Position numbers and translations under genes: made by a program
Shown here: piece after piece, positions 42,917 to 51,839 of the stretch
Layout: each line of letters starts with the position of its first letter
Position numbering within the stretch: the first letter of the stretch is position 1
Origin: Streptomyces sp. AV19
GTDB taxonomy: Bacteria; Actinomycetota; Actinomycetes; Streptomycetales; Streptomycetaceae
Assembly (NCBI RefSeq): GCF_015999245.1
Contig: NZ_JAEAMR010000007.1
Coordinates: 536,971-589,293, forward strand
Length of the DNA: 52,323 nt
Direction of reading: 5' to 3'
The notes under the pieces: model-generated
What the model was told of the DNA's origin: nothing
The model's input: only the letters and a program-made list of their open reading frames with translations
Database searches by the model: none

Positions 42917-43814
42917 CGCCTCCGCCGCGGCGGCACCGAGCCCGGGGCGCACCCGCGCGTTCCTCCGGCTCGTGATGATCGAGCACTCCGTCTTCGCGCT
43001 GCCCTTCGCCTACATCGCCTCCCTGACGGCGATGTTCCGGCAGGACGGGCGCGTCGACTGGTGGAAGCTCTTCCTGGTCACCGTCGCGATGGTGGGCCTG
43101 CGCACCTTCGCCATGGCCTGCAACCGCATCATCGACCGCGAGATCGACGCCCGTAACCCGCGCACGGCCGGCCGCGAGCTGGTCACCGGCGCGGTCTCGG
43201 TGCGCTCGGCCTGGACCGGCGCCCTGGTGGCGGTGGTCGTCTTCCTGGGCGCGGCGGGGCTGCTCAACCCGCTGTGCCTGGCGCTGGCGCCGATCGCGGT
43301 GATCCCGATGGTGGTCTATCCGTACGGCAAGCGCTTCACCGACTTCCCGCACGCGATCCTGGGCCTGGCCCAGGCGATGGGCCCGGTGGGCGCCTGGCTG
43401 GCGGTGACGGGGTCGTGGTCGAACGACGCGGTGGTCCTGGGCCTCGCGGTGGGCATCTGGATCGGCGGCTTCGACCTGATCTTCGGCTGCCAGGACGTGG
43501 CCGCCGACCGCGCGCACGGCGTGAAGTCGACCCCGGCCCGCTTCGGCATCCCGGCCGCGCTGTACGGCGCCCGGGTCTGCCATGTGATCACCACGGCGCT
43601 GCTGGTCTGGTACGGGCTGATGGTGCACGCCGGGGCGTTCTTCTGGGTGGGCATGACGGTGGTCGCCGTCGCGTTCGTGTACGAGCACACGATCGTGCGG
43701 CCGCACGACCTGTCGCGGTTGAACCGTGCGTTCTTCACGGTCAATGGCGTCATCGGCATCGCACTCTTCCTGTTCGCCCTGGCGGATCTCGTCAACCGCG
43801 GCTTGGGCTGGTGA
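42912..43814 (+). CDS. mqnP: UbiA-family menaquinone prenyltransferase MqnP
   Basis: A 300-residue membrane prenyltransferase with about eight helices. The first Asp-rich motif is 'NRIIDREIDARNPRTAGR', and the second is 'GCQDVAADRAHGVKSTP'. In futalosine-using Streptomyces this enzyme prenylates 1,4-dihydroxy-6-naphthoate. GTG 42912 overlaps the end of the duplicated stop region. The terminator hairpin at 43827 follows. Confidence 0.93.
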   Translation: MSASAAAAPSPGRTRAFLRLVMIEHSVFALPFAYIASLTAMFRQDGRVDWWKLFLVTVAMVGLRTFAMACNRIIDREIDARNPRTAGRELVTGAVSVRSAWTGALVAVVVFLGAAGLLNPLCLALAPIAVIPMVVYPYGKRFTDFPHAILGLAQAMGPVGAWLAVTGSWSNDAVVLGLAVGIWIGGFDLIFGCQDVAADRAHGVKSTPARFGIPAALYGARVCHVITTALLVWYGLMVHAGAFFWVGMTVVAVAFVYEHTIVRPHDLSRLNRAFFTVNGVIGIALFLFALADLVNRGLGW

Positions 43815-43826
43815 CCCTTTGGGCTG

Positions 43827-43868
43827 CCTCCCGCCCGTAGCGGCCGGAACACCGCTGCGGGCGGGAGG
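43827..43868 (+). terminator. Hairpin terminator after mqnP
   Basis: A 17-bp stem CCTCCCGCCCGTAGCGG / CCGCTGCGGGCGGGAGG with one wobble pair and an 8-base loop. Confidence 0.82.
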
Positions 43869-43903
43869 CCTCCGGCTCATCGGCCCCGCTCGTGCGGGGA
43901 TCG

Positions 43904-43923
43904 CCGTTCACCGTGAAGAACGC
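43904..43923 (-). repeat. Inverted 20-base copy of an mqnP coding segment
   Basis: Read on the minus strand, this stretch is GCGTTCTTCACGGTGAACGG. It matches mqnP bases 43728-43747 (GCGTTCTTCACGGTCAATGG) at 18 of 20 positions. It lies in the mqnP-ubiX gap. Confidence 0.6.
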
Positions 43924-44017
43924 CCGCTCCGGGCGGCCGACCCCGCGTCTGCGGGGCCGGGGCCCGTGGCCGCCCTTGTTCACGTCTCCATGGACCCCTC
44001 CGGTTAGGCTCGGCCCC

Positions 44018-44713
44018 GTGGAGCCGTACGAACACGCAACGCAACGAACGGAGCGCCGGCCGTGGGTGGTCGGCGTCTCCGGCGCGTCCGGGACGCCGTA
44101 CGCGGCCGCCGTGGTGCGGGGGCTGCTGACCGCGGGCGAGGACGTGGATCTGGTGGTCAGCCGGGCCTCGCGGCTGACCCTGCTGGACGAGACGGGGCTG
44201 TCGTTCCGTGACACGCACTGGCGGGACGACCTGCGCGAGTGGCTGTCGCTGGGGGCCGACGGGAAGCCGCACACGTTCGAGGCGGACGTCTCACGGGTGC
44301 GGTACTGGCGGGCCGGGGACCTGGCGGCCGGGCCGTCGTCGGGCTCGTACCCGGTCAAGGGGATGCTGATCGTGCCGGCGAGCACGGCCTGTGTGGCCGG
44401 TGTGGCGCTGGGGCTGTCGAAGGATCTGCTGCAGCGGGCGGCGAGCGTGACGCTCAAGGAGCGGCGGCCGTTGGTGGTTGCGGTGCGGGAGACCCCGTTG
44501 AGCGGTCAGACGCTCAGGCAGCTGGTGGCGCTCGACGAGGCGGGCGCGGTCGTGCTGCCCGCCTCTCCGGCGTTCTACGCGGGGGCGACTCACATCCAGG
44601 ATCTGGTGGACTTCGTCGCCGGGCGGGTGCTGGACGCGGCGGGGGTGCCGCACCGGTACTACCGCCGGTGGAAGGGGGAGCTCGGTTCGGGCCGCTCCCC
44701 GGAGGGGGGTTAA
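44018..44713 (+). CDS. ubiX: UbiX-like flavin prenyltransferase
   Basis: A 231-residue enzyme that makes prenylated FMN, the cofactor of the UbiD-type decarboxylase two genes upstream. It has 'VVGVSGASGTPYAAAVVRGL' at the N-terminus, and 'LIVPASTACVAGVALGLSKDLLQRAASV' and 'VVAVRETPLSGQTLRQL' with the conserved E-T-P-L. GTG 44018 lies seven bases after TAGGCT, a possible -10, with no ribosome site, so the message may be leaderless. Its TAA stop overlaps the stop of the opposing small gene. Confidence 0.92.
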   Translation: MEPYEHATQRTERRPWVVGVSGASGTPYAAAVVRGLLTAGEDVDLVVSRASRLTLLDETGLSFRDTHWRDDLREWLSLGADGKPHTFEADVSRVRYWRAGDLAAGPSSGSYPVKGMLIVPASTACVAGVALGLSKDLLQRAASVTLKERRPLVVAVRETPLSGQTLRQLVALDEAGAVVLPASPAFYAGATHIQDLVDFVAGRVLDAAGVPHRYYRRWKGELGSGRSPEGG

Positions 44714-44847
44714 CGCTTCTTCGCGCGGCGCGCGCGGGCCTCGGCGGCCTCGGCGCGGCGGACGGCGGCGGGCAGGTGGGCACGCGAGCGGTTGGCCAGG
44801 TCCTGCAGCTCACGCATGCGGGCGTAGGCCATCTCGATCGAGTACAC
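44710..44847 (-). CDS. Small basic helical protein
   Basis: A 45-residue protein beginning (V)YSIEMAYARMRELQDLANRS and ending in an Arg/Ala/Lys-rich helix. AGGAG lies nine bases before GTG 44847; ATG 44856 would abut it. I recall similar short genes in Streptomyces with the same YSxEMAxARMxxL start, all of unknown function. The last codons share TTAA with the ubiX stop. It is divergent from the Lrp regulator. Confidence 0.65.
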   Translation of the reverse strand: MYSIEMAYARMRELQDLANRSRAHLPAAVRRAEAAEARARRAKKR

Positions 44848-44977
44848 GGGGTTCATCTCCTGAAGGATCGTTGGTGCCGTGAACGTTCGGTGAAAGATTT
44901 TCGGGGTCTCACGCCCCCGATGCCTTAGATTCTACATGCAAGACGGCAAGTTCGCTGATTATTGAAAGGTTCCAGCC

Positions 44978-45433
44978 ATGGACGCGGTGGACAGGCAGCT
45001 CATCCAGGCCCTCCGGGAGAACGGCCGGGCCTCGTACGCGGAGCTCGGCAGGCTCGTCGGCCTGTCCGGCCCGAGCGTCACGGACCGGATCAACCGGCTG
45101 GAGGCCGCGGGGGTCATCACGGGCTACCGCGCGACCGTCGACGCCACCTCGCTGGGTCTCGGGGTCACCGCGCTGATCGGTCTCCAGCTCTCGGACTCCG
45201 CCGACCACGAGGACGTGGCGCGCCGGCTGCGCGACCTGGAGGAGATCGAGGACTGCTGGTTCATCGCGGGCGACGACTCGTACATGCTCAAGGTGCGCGT
45301 CGGCGACGTGGACGGGCTGGAGCGCACCATCCGCCGGCTGTCGGGGACCAAGGGGGTCAGCCGCACCCGCACCACGATCGTGCTCTCCACCAAGTGGGAG
45401 AACCGGGTGGGAGAGCTGCCCGAGGGCATCTGA
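44978..45433 (+). CDS. Lrp/AsnC-family transcriptional regulator
   Basis: A 151-residue regulator. The HTH is 'SYAELGRLVGLSGPSVTDRINRLEAAGVI', followed by the RAM ligand domain ('CWFIAGDDSYMLKVRVGDVDGLE'). The family senses amino acids or small effectors. It sits between ubiX and mqnE, 53 bases ahead of mqnE, so it may regulate menaquinone genes; that is inference. Confidence 0.92.
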   Translation: MDAVDRQLIQALRENGRASYAELGRLVGLSGPSVTDRINRLEAAGVITGYRATVDATSLGLGVTALIGLQLSDSADHEDVARRLRDLEEIEDCWFIAGDDSYMLKVRVGDVDGLERTIRRLSGTKGVSRTRTTIVLSTKWENRVGELPEGI

Positions 45434-45486
45434 GAACGGGGGAGTAGGCTCGACCGGGCCGGACTGGACGAGGAGAGGCGAGGCGG

Positions 45487-46650
45487 ATGGACGCGGGGCT
45501 CAAGCGTGAGCTGGAGGAGAAGGTTCGCGCCGGTGAGCGGCTGACCCGCGAGGACGGCATCGCGCTCTACGGGTCCGACGACCTCGCCTGGCTCGGCGGC
45601 CTGGCCCACGAGGTGCGCACGCGCGAGAACGGCGACACCGTGCTGTTCAACGTCAACCGCCACCTCAACATGACCAATGTGTGCACCGCCTCGTGCGCCT
45701 ACTGCTCGTTCCAGCGCAAGCCGGGCGAGAAGGACGCGTACACGATGCGCATCGAGGAGGCCGTCCGCCTGGCCAAGGCCATGGAGAACGACCACCTCAC
45801 CGAGCTGCACATCGTCAACGGCCTGCACCCCACGCTCCCCTGGCGCTACTACCCGCGCTCGCTGAAGGCGCTCAAGGAGGCGCTGCCGCAGGTCTCCCTG
45901 AAGGCGTTCACCGCCACCGAGATCCACCACTTCGAGAAGATCTCCGGGATGCCCGCCTCCGAGATCCTCGACGAGCTGATCGACGCCGGTCTGGAGTCGC
46001 TGACCGGCGGCGGCGCGGAGATCTTCGACTGGGAGGTCCGGCAGCACATCGTCGACCACGAGACCCACTGGGAGGACTGGTCGCGCATCCACCGGCTCGC
46101 GCACGAGAAGGGCCTCAAGGGTCCGTGCACGATGCTCTACGGCCACATCGAGGAGCCGCGCCACCGGGTGGACCACGTGCTGCGGCTGCGCGAGCTCCAG
46201 GACGAGACCGGCGGCTTCCAGGTCTTCATCCCGCTGCGCTACCAGCACGACTTCGTGGACATGAAGGACGGCAAGATCCGCAACCGGCTCCAGGCGCGGA
46301 CCTCCATGGCCACCGGCGCGGAGGCGCTGAAGACCTTCGCGGTCTCCCGGCTGCTGTTCGACAACGTCCCGCACGTCAAGGTCTTCTGGGTGATGCACGG
46401 CCTGCAGACCGCGCAGCTCGCGCTCCAGCACGGCGCCGACGACATGGACGGCTCGGTCGTCGAGTACAAGATCACGCACGACGCGGACAACTACGGCACG
46501 CCGAACAAGCTGACCCGCGACGACCTGCTGGAGCTGATCCGCGACGCCGGCTTCCGCCCGGCCGAGCGCAACACCCGCTACGAGGTCATCCGGGAGTACG
46601 ACGGCCCGGACGCCGACCGCCGCGAGTCGCCGCAGCCGATGCGGGTCTGA
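45487..46650 (+). CDS. mqnE: Aminofutalosine synthase
   Basis: A radical SAM enzyme of 387 residues that joins SAM to the MqnA product to give aminofutalosine, the second step of the futalosine route. The 4Fe-4S cysteines are C-T-A-S-C-A-Y-C in 'NMTNVCTASCAYCSFQRK'. 'ELHIVNGLHPTLPWRYY' and 'ESLTGGGAEIFDW' match the MqnC/MqnE group. AGGAG lies about 13 bases before ATG. Confidence 0.95.
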   Translation: MDAGLKRELEEKVRAGERLTREDGIALYGSDDLAWLGGLAHEVRTRENGDTVLFNVNRHLNMTNVCTASCAYCSFQRKPGEKDAYTMRIEEAVRLAKAMENDHLTELHIVNGLHPTLPWRYYPRSLKALKEALPQVSLKAFTATEIHHFEKISGMPASEILDELIDAGLESLTGGGAEIFDWEVRQHIVDHETHWEDWSRIHRLAHEKGLKGPCTMLYGHIEEPRHRVDHVLRLRELQDETGGFQVFIPLRYQHDFVDMKDGKIRNRLQARTSMATGAEALKTFAVSRLLFDNVPHVKVFWVMHGLQTAQLALQHGADDMDGSVVEYKITHDADNYGTPNKLTRDDLLELIRDAGFRPAERNTRYEVIREYDGPDADRRESPQPMRV

Positions 46651-46675
46651 CCCGGATCCGTGGAGTGACCTGACA

Positions 46676-46699
46676 ATCCCCGGTGCTTGCACCGGGGAT
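46676..46699 (+). terminator. Hairpin terminator after mqnE
   Basis: ATCCCCGGTGC and GCACCGGGGAT form a perfect 11-bp stem with a minimal loop. Confidence 0.75.
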
Positions 46700-46741
46700 C
46701 ACTCTTGCCCGCTCCGGGCCGGTAATGCTTGCATCGGCTCC

Positions 46742-47260
46742 ATGGCACTTACCTTCGTCCGCGACCCCCAGATCACCCCACGGCTCCGCGAGGAGTTCCT
46801 CCGGCTCTGGTTCGACGTCACACAGGCCGGCGGGGCGGTCGGCTTCGTGCCGCCGGTGACCGAGGAGGAGATCCGCCCGGCCGCGGTGGAGCAGCTGGAC
46901 GCGGTGGCCGCCGGCCGGATTCGGATGCTCGCCGGGTACGAGGACGGGCGGCTGGCCGCCACCGCGTTCCTCCGGCCCAACGACGACTTCAAGATGGCCC
47001 ACTGGTCCACGGTCGTCCTGGTCATGGTCGACCCCTCGCTCCAGGGCGGGGGCCGCGGCCGCCGGCTGGTCGGGGAGACCGTCGACATGGCCCGCGACGC
47101 CGGGCTGGAGGCGCTGCGCCTGGTGGTCCGCGGCGGCACGGGCACCGAGCGCTTCTACGAGGTCTCCGGCTTCAAGGAGGTCGGACGGGTGCCGGCCGGA
47201 CTGAAGCTGCCCGGTGACGACTACCGCGACGAGATCCTGATGTGGCTCCCCCTGCCCTGA
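46742..47260 (+). CDS. GNAT-family N-acetyltransferase
   Basis: A 172-residue acetyltransferase with the acetyl-CoA loop 'VDPSLQGGGRGRRLVGETV' and the C-terminal 'GTGTERFYEVSGFKEVGRVP'. Substrate is unknown. No ribosome site is evident ahead of ATG 46742. Confidence 0.9.
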   Translation: MALTFVRDPQITPRLREEFLRLWFDVTQAGGAVGFVPPVTEEEIRPAAVEQLDAVAAGRIRMLAGYEDGRLAATAFLRPNDDFKMAHWSTVVLVMVDPSLQGGGRGRRLVGETVDMARDAGLEALRLVVRGGTGTERFYEVSGFKEVGRVPAGLKLPGDDYRDEILMWLPLP

Positions 47261-47325
47261 TCCACTCCTCGTCGTGCTTGACTGGTAGGGACCGATTGGT
47301 TGCCGCCTACGAAGAAGGTCCGTCC

Positions 47326-47607
47326 GTGAGTAGCCAGAAGTACGCCTCGCTCCGCTACACCGCCATGCGATTCGTCCTGCTCATCGCCAGCTTCGCCGTG
47401 GTCTGGGTGCTCTGCTGGGCGGGTCTGATCCCCCTGGGCGTCGGCGACTCCAACCTCTTCTGGATGGTGCTGCTCGCGCTCGTCATCTCGGCGCCGCTGA
47501 GCTGGGTGCTGCTGCGCAAGCAGCGGGACGCCATGGCGGAGCAGGTCGCCGAGCGCGTCGACCGCACCAAGGCGCGGCTCACGACCAGCGCGGGCCAGGA
47601 GGACTGA
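47326..47607 (+). CDS. DUF4229 small membrane protein
   Basis: A 93-residue protein with two transmembrane helices ('FVLLIASFAVVWVLCWAGLI' and 'LFWMVLLALVISAPLSWVLL') and a basic/charged cytoplasmic tail ending TTSAGQED. Start GTG 47326 has AAGG seven bases upstream. The family is conserved near menaquinone genes in actinobacteria; its function is unknown. Confidence 0.85.
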   Translation: MSSQKYASLRYTAMRFVLLIASFAVVWVLCWAGLIPLGVGDSNLFWMVLLALVISAPLSWVLLRKQRDAMAEQVAERVDRTKARLTTSAGQED

Positions 47608-47662
47608 GCGTCCGCCTCTTCACCGGGGGCGAATCGGACACCAGGGCGTTATTCGTCACATC

Positions 47663-47717
47663 GCGCCGGTGGTCGGGCAAGGAGCAGCCGCTCCTTGCCC
47701 GACCACCGGCGCTTTTT
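47663..47717 (+). terminator. Strong intrinsic terminator after the DUF4229 gene
   Basis: A perfect 23-bp stem (47663-47685 with 47690-47712), 4-base loop, followed by TTTTT. Confidence 0.95.
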
Positions 47718-47734
47718 CGTGTCAGGAAGGTGCC

Positions 47735-47761
47735 GGAACCCAAAGAGACCCTTTGGGTTCC
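47735..47761. promoter_or_regulatory. Operator-like inverted repeat upstream of the leader peptide
   Basis: GGAACCCAAAG and CTTTGGGTTCC are perfect 11-base arms around AGACC. The right arm overlaps a possible -35 (TTGGGT) placed 18 bases before TAACGT, which sits just ahead of the leader ATG. A repressor binding here would block transcription. Confidence 0.6.
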
Positions 47762-47788
47762 TCAAAGTTGCAGTGTTAACGTATCGAC

Positions 47789-47893
47789 ATGAAGACAGCA
47801 GCAGCGCACCGAATCCCCATGAGTCCCGCGCTCGTGGCGCGCCTGCACGTCGATCTTTGCCGCTGTCCGTCCGCGGCCTGTTGTCGCCGCTGA
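47789..47893 (+). CDS. Cysteine-rich leader peptide
   Basis: A 34-codon ORF whose C-terminal half reads ARLHVDLCRCPSAACCRR. This matches the actinobacterial leader-peptide pattern RLHVDLxRxxSAxC seen ahead of sulfur and cysteine genes. Four of its last eleven codons are Cys. ATG at codon 11 (47819) is an alternative start. No U-rich terminator follows before the symporter gene, so control may be translational. Confidence 0.75.
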   Translation: MKTAAAHRIPMSPALVARLHVDLCRCPSAACCRR

Positions 47894-47999
47894 CCAGCGC
47901 AACGCCGCCGACCTGCATCACGCGGCCGGAGATCCCGCACGTACGGACCTTCGGCGCCCCGCGCCCCCTTCTTGCCCCCGTCTGTCCCCGGAGTTTCCG

Positions 48000-49346
48000 T
48001 TGTCATCGACGCCCCCTGCCGCCACGGCCCCGTCCCCCGGGCTGCGTTCCGCCCTCGGCCGGATACCCAAGGTGCCCTTCTGGGCCCAGATCCTGCTCGG
48101 TCTCGTCCTCGGCGCCCTGCTCGGCTGGATCGCCCGCAACGGCGACATCGGCTGGCTGCAGACCACCCTGGACAAGATCGGCGACATCTTCGTCCAGCTG
48201 CTGATGGTCGTGATCGCCCCGCTCGTCTTCTTCGCGATCCTCGTCTCGATCACCAATCTGCGGAACGTCTCCAACGCCGCCCGGCTGGCGACCCGCACCC
48301 TGCTCTGGTTCATGATCACGTCGCTGATCGCGGTCGGCATCGGCCTGGCGATCGGCCTGCTCACCGACCCCGGGTCGGGCACCGGCCTCACCGCGGCCGA
48401 CGGCGCCGACCCCAAGAAGAAGGGCTCCTGGCTCGACTTCATCACCGGGATCGTGCCCACCGACGTCATCACGCCGTTCACCCAGCTGAACGTGCTCCAG
48501 ATCGTCTTCATGGCCGCCGTCGCCGGCGTCGCCGTCCTCCAGGTCGGCGCGAAGGCCAAGCCGCTGCTGGACCTCAGCGAGTCCGTGCTGACGCTGCTGC
48601 AGAAGGTGCTGTGGTGGGTCATCCGGCTCGCCCCGCTGGGCAGCCTCGGCCTGGTCGGCCACGCCATCCACAAGTACGGCTGGGACCTGATCGGCAAGTA
48701 CGCCACGTTCACCGCCGACATCTACGTCGGCTGCGCCATCGTCCTCTTCGTCGTCTACCCGCTGCTGCTGGCCACCGTCGCCAAGGTCAACCCGCTGCAG
48801 TTCTTCAAGGGCGCCTGGCCCGCCATCCAGCTCGGCTTCGTCTCCCGCTCCTCGGTGGGCACGATGCCGCTGACCCAGAAGGTCACCGAGCGCCTGGGCG
48901 TGCCCAAGGAGTACACCGCGTTCGCCGTGCCCTTCGGCTCGACGACCAAGATGGACGGCTGCGCCTCCATCTACCCGGCCATCGCCTCGATCTTCGTGGC
49001 GCAGGTCTTCGACGTGCCGCTGGAGCTGCGGGACTACCTGCTCATCGCCTTCGTCTCGGTGATCGGCTCCGCCGCCACCGCGGGCCTGACCGGCGCCACC
49101 GTGATGCTCACCCTGACGCTGTCCACGCTGGGCCTGCCGATGGCGGGCGTGGGTCTGCTGCTGGCCATCGACCCGATCGTGGACATGGTCCGCACCGCCA
49201 CCAACGTCGCCGGCCAGTCGGTCGTCCCGATCATCGTGGCCTCGCGGGAGAAGATCCTCGACCGCACCGCGTACGACACGGTCTCCGCCTCCGGTCTGGA
49301 CCGGGACGAGCCCGCCCCGCAGCCGGCCGCGGTGACCACGGCGTAA
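48000..49346 (+). CDS. DAACS-family dicarboxylate/amino acid:cation symporter
   Basis: A 448-residue membrane transporter of the glutamate/aspartate/cystine (GltP-TcyP) family. It has helices from residue ~28, the serine-rich loop 'GFVSRSSVGTMPLT', the Na-binding 'PFGSTTKMDGCA' and 'DPIVDMVRTATNVAGQSV'. TTG 48000 has GGAG six bases upstream. The cysteine-rich leader ORF ahead suggests the substrate may be cystine or a sulfur amino acid, as for TcyP; family alone would allow Glu, Asp or C4-dicarboxylates. Confidence 0.93.
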   Translation: MSSTPPAATAPSPGLRSALGRIPKVPFWAQILLGLVLGALLGWIARNGDIGWLQTTLDKIGDIFVQLLMVVIAPLVFFAILVSITNLRNVSNAARLATRTLLWFMITSLIAVGIGLAIGLLTDPGSGTGLTAADGADPKKKGSWLDFITGIVPTDVITPFTQLNVLQIVFMAAVAGVAVLQVGAKAKPLLDLSESVLTLLQKVLWWVIRLAPLGSLGLVGHAIHKYGWDLIGKYATFTADIYVGCAIVLFVVYPLLLATVAKVNPLQFFKGAWPAIQLGFVSRSSVGTMPLTQKVTERLGVPKEYTAFAVPFGSTTKMDGCASIYPAIASIFVAQVFDVPLELRDYLLIAFVSVIGSAATAGLTGATVMLTLTLSTLGLPMAGVGLLLAIDPIVDMVRTATNVAGQSVVPIIVASREKILDRTAYDTVSASGLDRDEPAPQPAAVTTA

Positions 49347-49408
49347 ACCTTCGCCAAGTGATCGTTACGGCCTGATGGCCACCCTTGACGTCCCTCCCCT
49401 CCGTGATA

Positions 49409-49422
49409 TTACCTGCCGGTAA
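49409..49422. promoter_or_regulatory. Candidate TetR operator
   Basis: TTACCTGCCGGTAA has perfect TTACC/GGTAA half-sites and lies 28-41 bases before the TetR start. This is a usual position for autorepression. Confidence 0.5.
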
Positions 49423-49449
49423 CGTAGCGGGGGCGGAGGGATGTTTGTT

Positions 49450-50121
49450 GTGACCACTGCACATGTGACCACTGCACAGACGAAACCCAAGGCCAGACGG
49501 ATGCCCCGGGAGGTGCGCGAGCGCCAGATGCTCGACGCGGCCGTGCGGGTCTTCGCCCGGCGCGGCTACAGCGCGGCGTCCATGGACGAGATCGCGGAGC
49601 TGGCCGGTGCGTCCAAGCCGCTCGTCTACCTCTATCTGAACTCGAAGGAGGGCCTCTTCACCACCTGCATACGGCGCGAGGCCGATGTGCTCCTCGCGGC
49701 CGTGCGGGCCGCCGCCCGGCCGGAGGACCCCGCCGAGCGCCGGCTCTGGAACAGCCTGCGCGCCTTCTTCGCCCACACCGCCGAGCACCCCGAGGGCTGG
49801 GCCGTGCTCAGCCGCCAGGCCCGCTGCCACGGGGAGGCCTTCGCCGGGGTCGTGGCGGAGGTGCGCGAGGGCGTGGTCGACGTCATCGTCCGGCTGATCG
49901 AGGAGGCCGCCGGGGCGGCGCCGGATGCCCCGCCGCTGAACGGACGGGAGGCGTCGGGTCTGGCGTACGCGCTGGTGGGCGCGGCCGAGTCGCTCGCGGA
50001 CGCGGCGAACGGCCCTGCGGGTCAGATCGTCCCCTCGGCGCGGGAGGCGGCGGAGACGCTGATGAACGTGGCGTGGGTGGGCCTGGAGAACCTGGTGAGC
50101 GGCCGGCGCTGGCCGCGCTGA
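49450..50121 (+). CDS. TetR-family transcriptional regulator
   Basis: A 223-residue repressor. The HTH is 'RGYSAASMDEIAELAGASKPLVYLYLNSKEGLF'. GGAGGG ends nine bases before GTG 49450 but abuts ATG 49441, so GTG is the better start. A perfect 15-base tandem repeat (TGTGACCACTGCACA, 49449-49463 and 49464-49478) encodes VTTAH/VTTAQ and creates a second in-frame GTG at 49465. Ligand and targets are unknown; the adjacent symporter is a candidate. Confidence 0.9.
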   Translation: MTTAHVTTAQTKPKARRMPREVRERQMLDAAVRVFARRGYSAASMDEIAELAGASKPLVYLYLNSKEGLFTTCIRREADVLLAAVRAAARPEDPAERRLWNSLRAFFAHTAEHPEGWAVLSRQARCHGEAFAGVVAEVREGVVDVIVRLIEEAAGAAPDAPPLNGREASGLAYALVGAAESLADAANGPAGQIVPSAREAAETLMNVAWVGLENLVSGRRWPR

Positions 50122-50322
50122 ATCACGGGAGGAAGCGGAGGTCCCGGGATTTCCGGGACGGATCATTTCGAACGTATGTCGATAAAATCGATGTGCTGTA
50201 CGAAATGCGTTAAGACGCTGTCAAGCAATGCGGCGTCGGGGAATGTGCCGGTTCGGCGGGGGAAAGGGAATGCTCCGGCCCGCCGTCGCATCCATGATCG
50301 GCGATGCTGCTGATCAAAGAGC
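50122..50322. other. AT-rich non-coding gap
   Basis: About 200 bases between convergent tetR and the cold-shock gene. It contains an A/T-rich palindromic patch (tgtcgataaaatcgatgt, near 50177-50194). I see no gene. Confidence 0.4.
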
Positions 50323-50350
50323 AGGAGCCCCGTCCGGGGACGGGGCTCCT
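50323..50350 (-). terminator. Terminator of the cold-shock gene
   Basis: AGGAGCCCCGTC and its complement form a 12-bp stem with a CGGG loop, 37 bases after the cold-shock stop codon. Confidence 0.8.
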
Positions 50351-50387
50351 TGGGTACTGCCGTCGGTCGCGAGACGACCGGCTCCGG

Positions 50388-50591
50388 TCAGACGGGGGTG
50401 ACGTTCTCCGCCTGCGGGCCCTTCGGGCCCTGGGTGACGTCGAAGTTCACCTGCTGGTTCTCCTCGAGGGAGCGGAAGCCGGAGGCGTTGATCGCGGAGT
50501 AGTGGACGAAGACGTCGGGGCCCCCGCCGTCCTGGGCGATGAAGCCAAAGCCCTTTTCAGCGTTGAACCACTTCACGGTTCCGGTAGCCAT
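50388..50591 (-). CDS. CspA-family cold-shock protein
   Basis: A 67-residue single-domain RNA/DNA chaperone. RNP1 is 'KGFGFIAQ', RNP2 is 'DVFVHYSAI', and the start is [23 protein letters not shown] lies five bases before ATG 50591. A structured leader precedes it. Confidence 0.96.
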   Translation of the reverse strand: MATGTVKWFNAEKGFGFIAQDGGGPDVFVHYSAINASGFRSLEENQQVNFDVTQGPKGPQAENVTPV

Positions 50592-50657
50592 AAAGCCCTC
50601 CTATGGGCCAAAGGGTTGCCCTGCTCCAGAACCTGCGAGAAGTCTGAAAACTACAAA

Positions 50658-50685
50658 AGCCTGCGGGTTACATGCTCCGCAGGCT
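50658..50685 (-). promoter_or_regulatory. Hairpin with U-tract in the cold-shock gene leader
   Basis: On the minus strand AGCCTGCGG and CCGCAGGCT form a 9-bp stem with a 10-base loop, followed by TTTTG-like sequence. It lies about 70-95 bases upstream of the start codon, so it could be an attenuator or a temperature-sensitive leader element. Confidence 0.5.
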
Positions 50686-50867
50686 CTGTACTGCAAGGGA
50701 AACCAAACTGCAACTTGCGGTGAGCGTAGCACGGAGAGTTCTCGCGGCGAAAGAGTCGAAGATCACGCTCAAGGTGGGTTTTCGGCCCCGCAAAGCCGGA
50801 AAAGCTCGCTGGTCGGGCAGAAGTCGGCGCGACCCCCGGCCGGAGTGATCATCGGCGCCGGGGCTAG

Positions 50868-51770
<903 letters not shown>

Positions 51771-51781
51771 TCCGCAACGGG

Positions 51782-51818
51782 CGGAGCCCCGGCCCCCGTT
51801 GCGGGGGCCGGGGCTCCG
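51782..51818. terminator. Bidirectional terminator between mqnA and esterase gene
   Basis: A perfect 17-bp stem (CGGAGCCCCGGCCCCCG and complement) with a 3-base loop lies between convergent genes. Confidence 0.9.
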
Positions 51819-51839
51819 GCGGGACGGCGGCGTGGCGGG

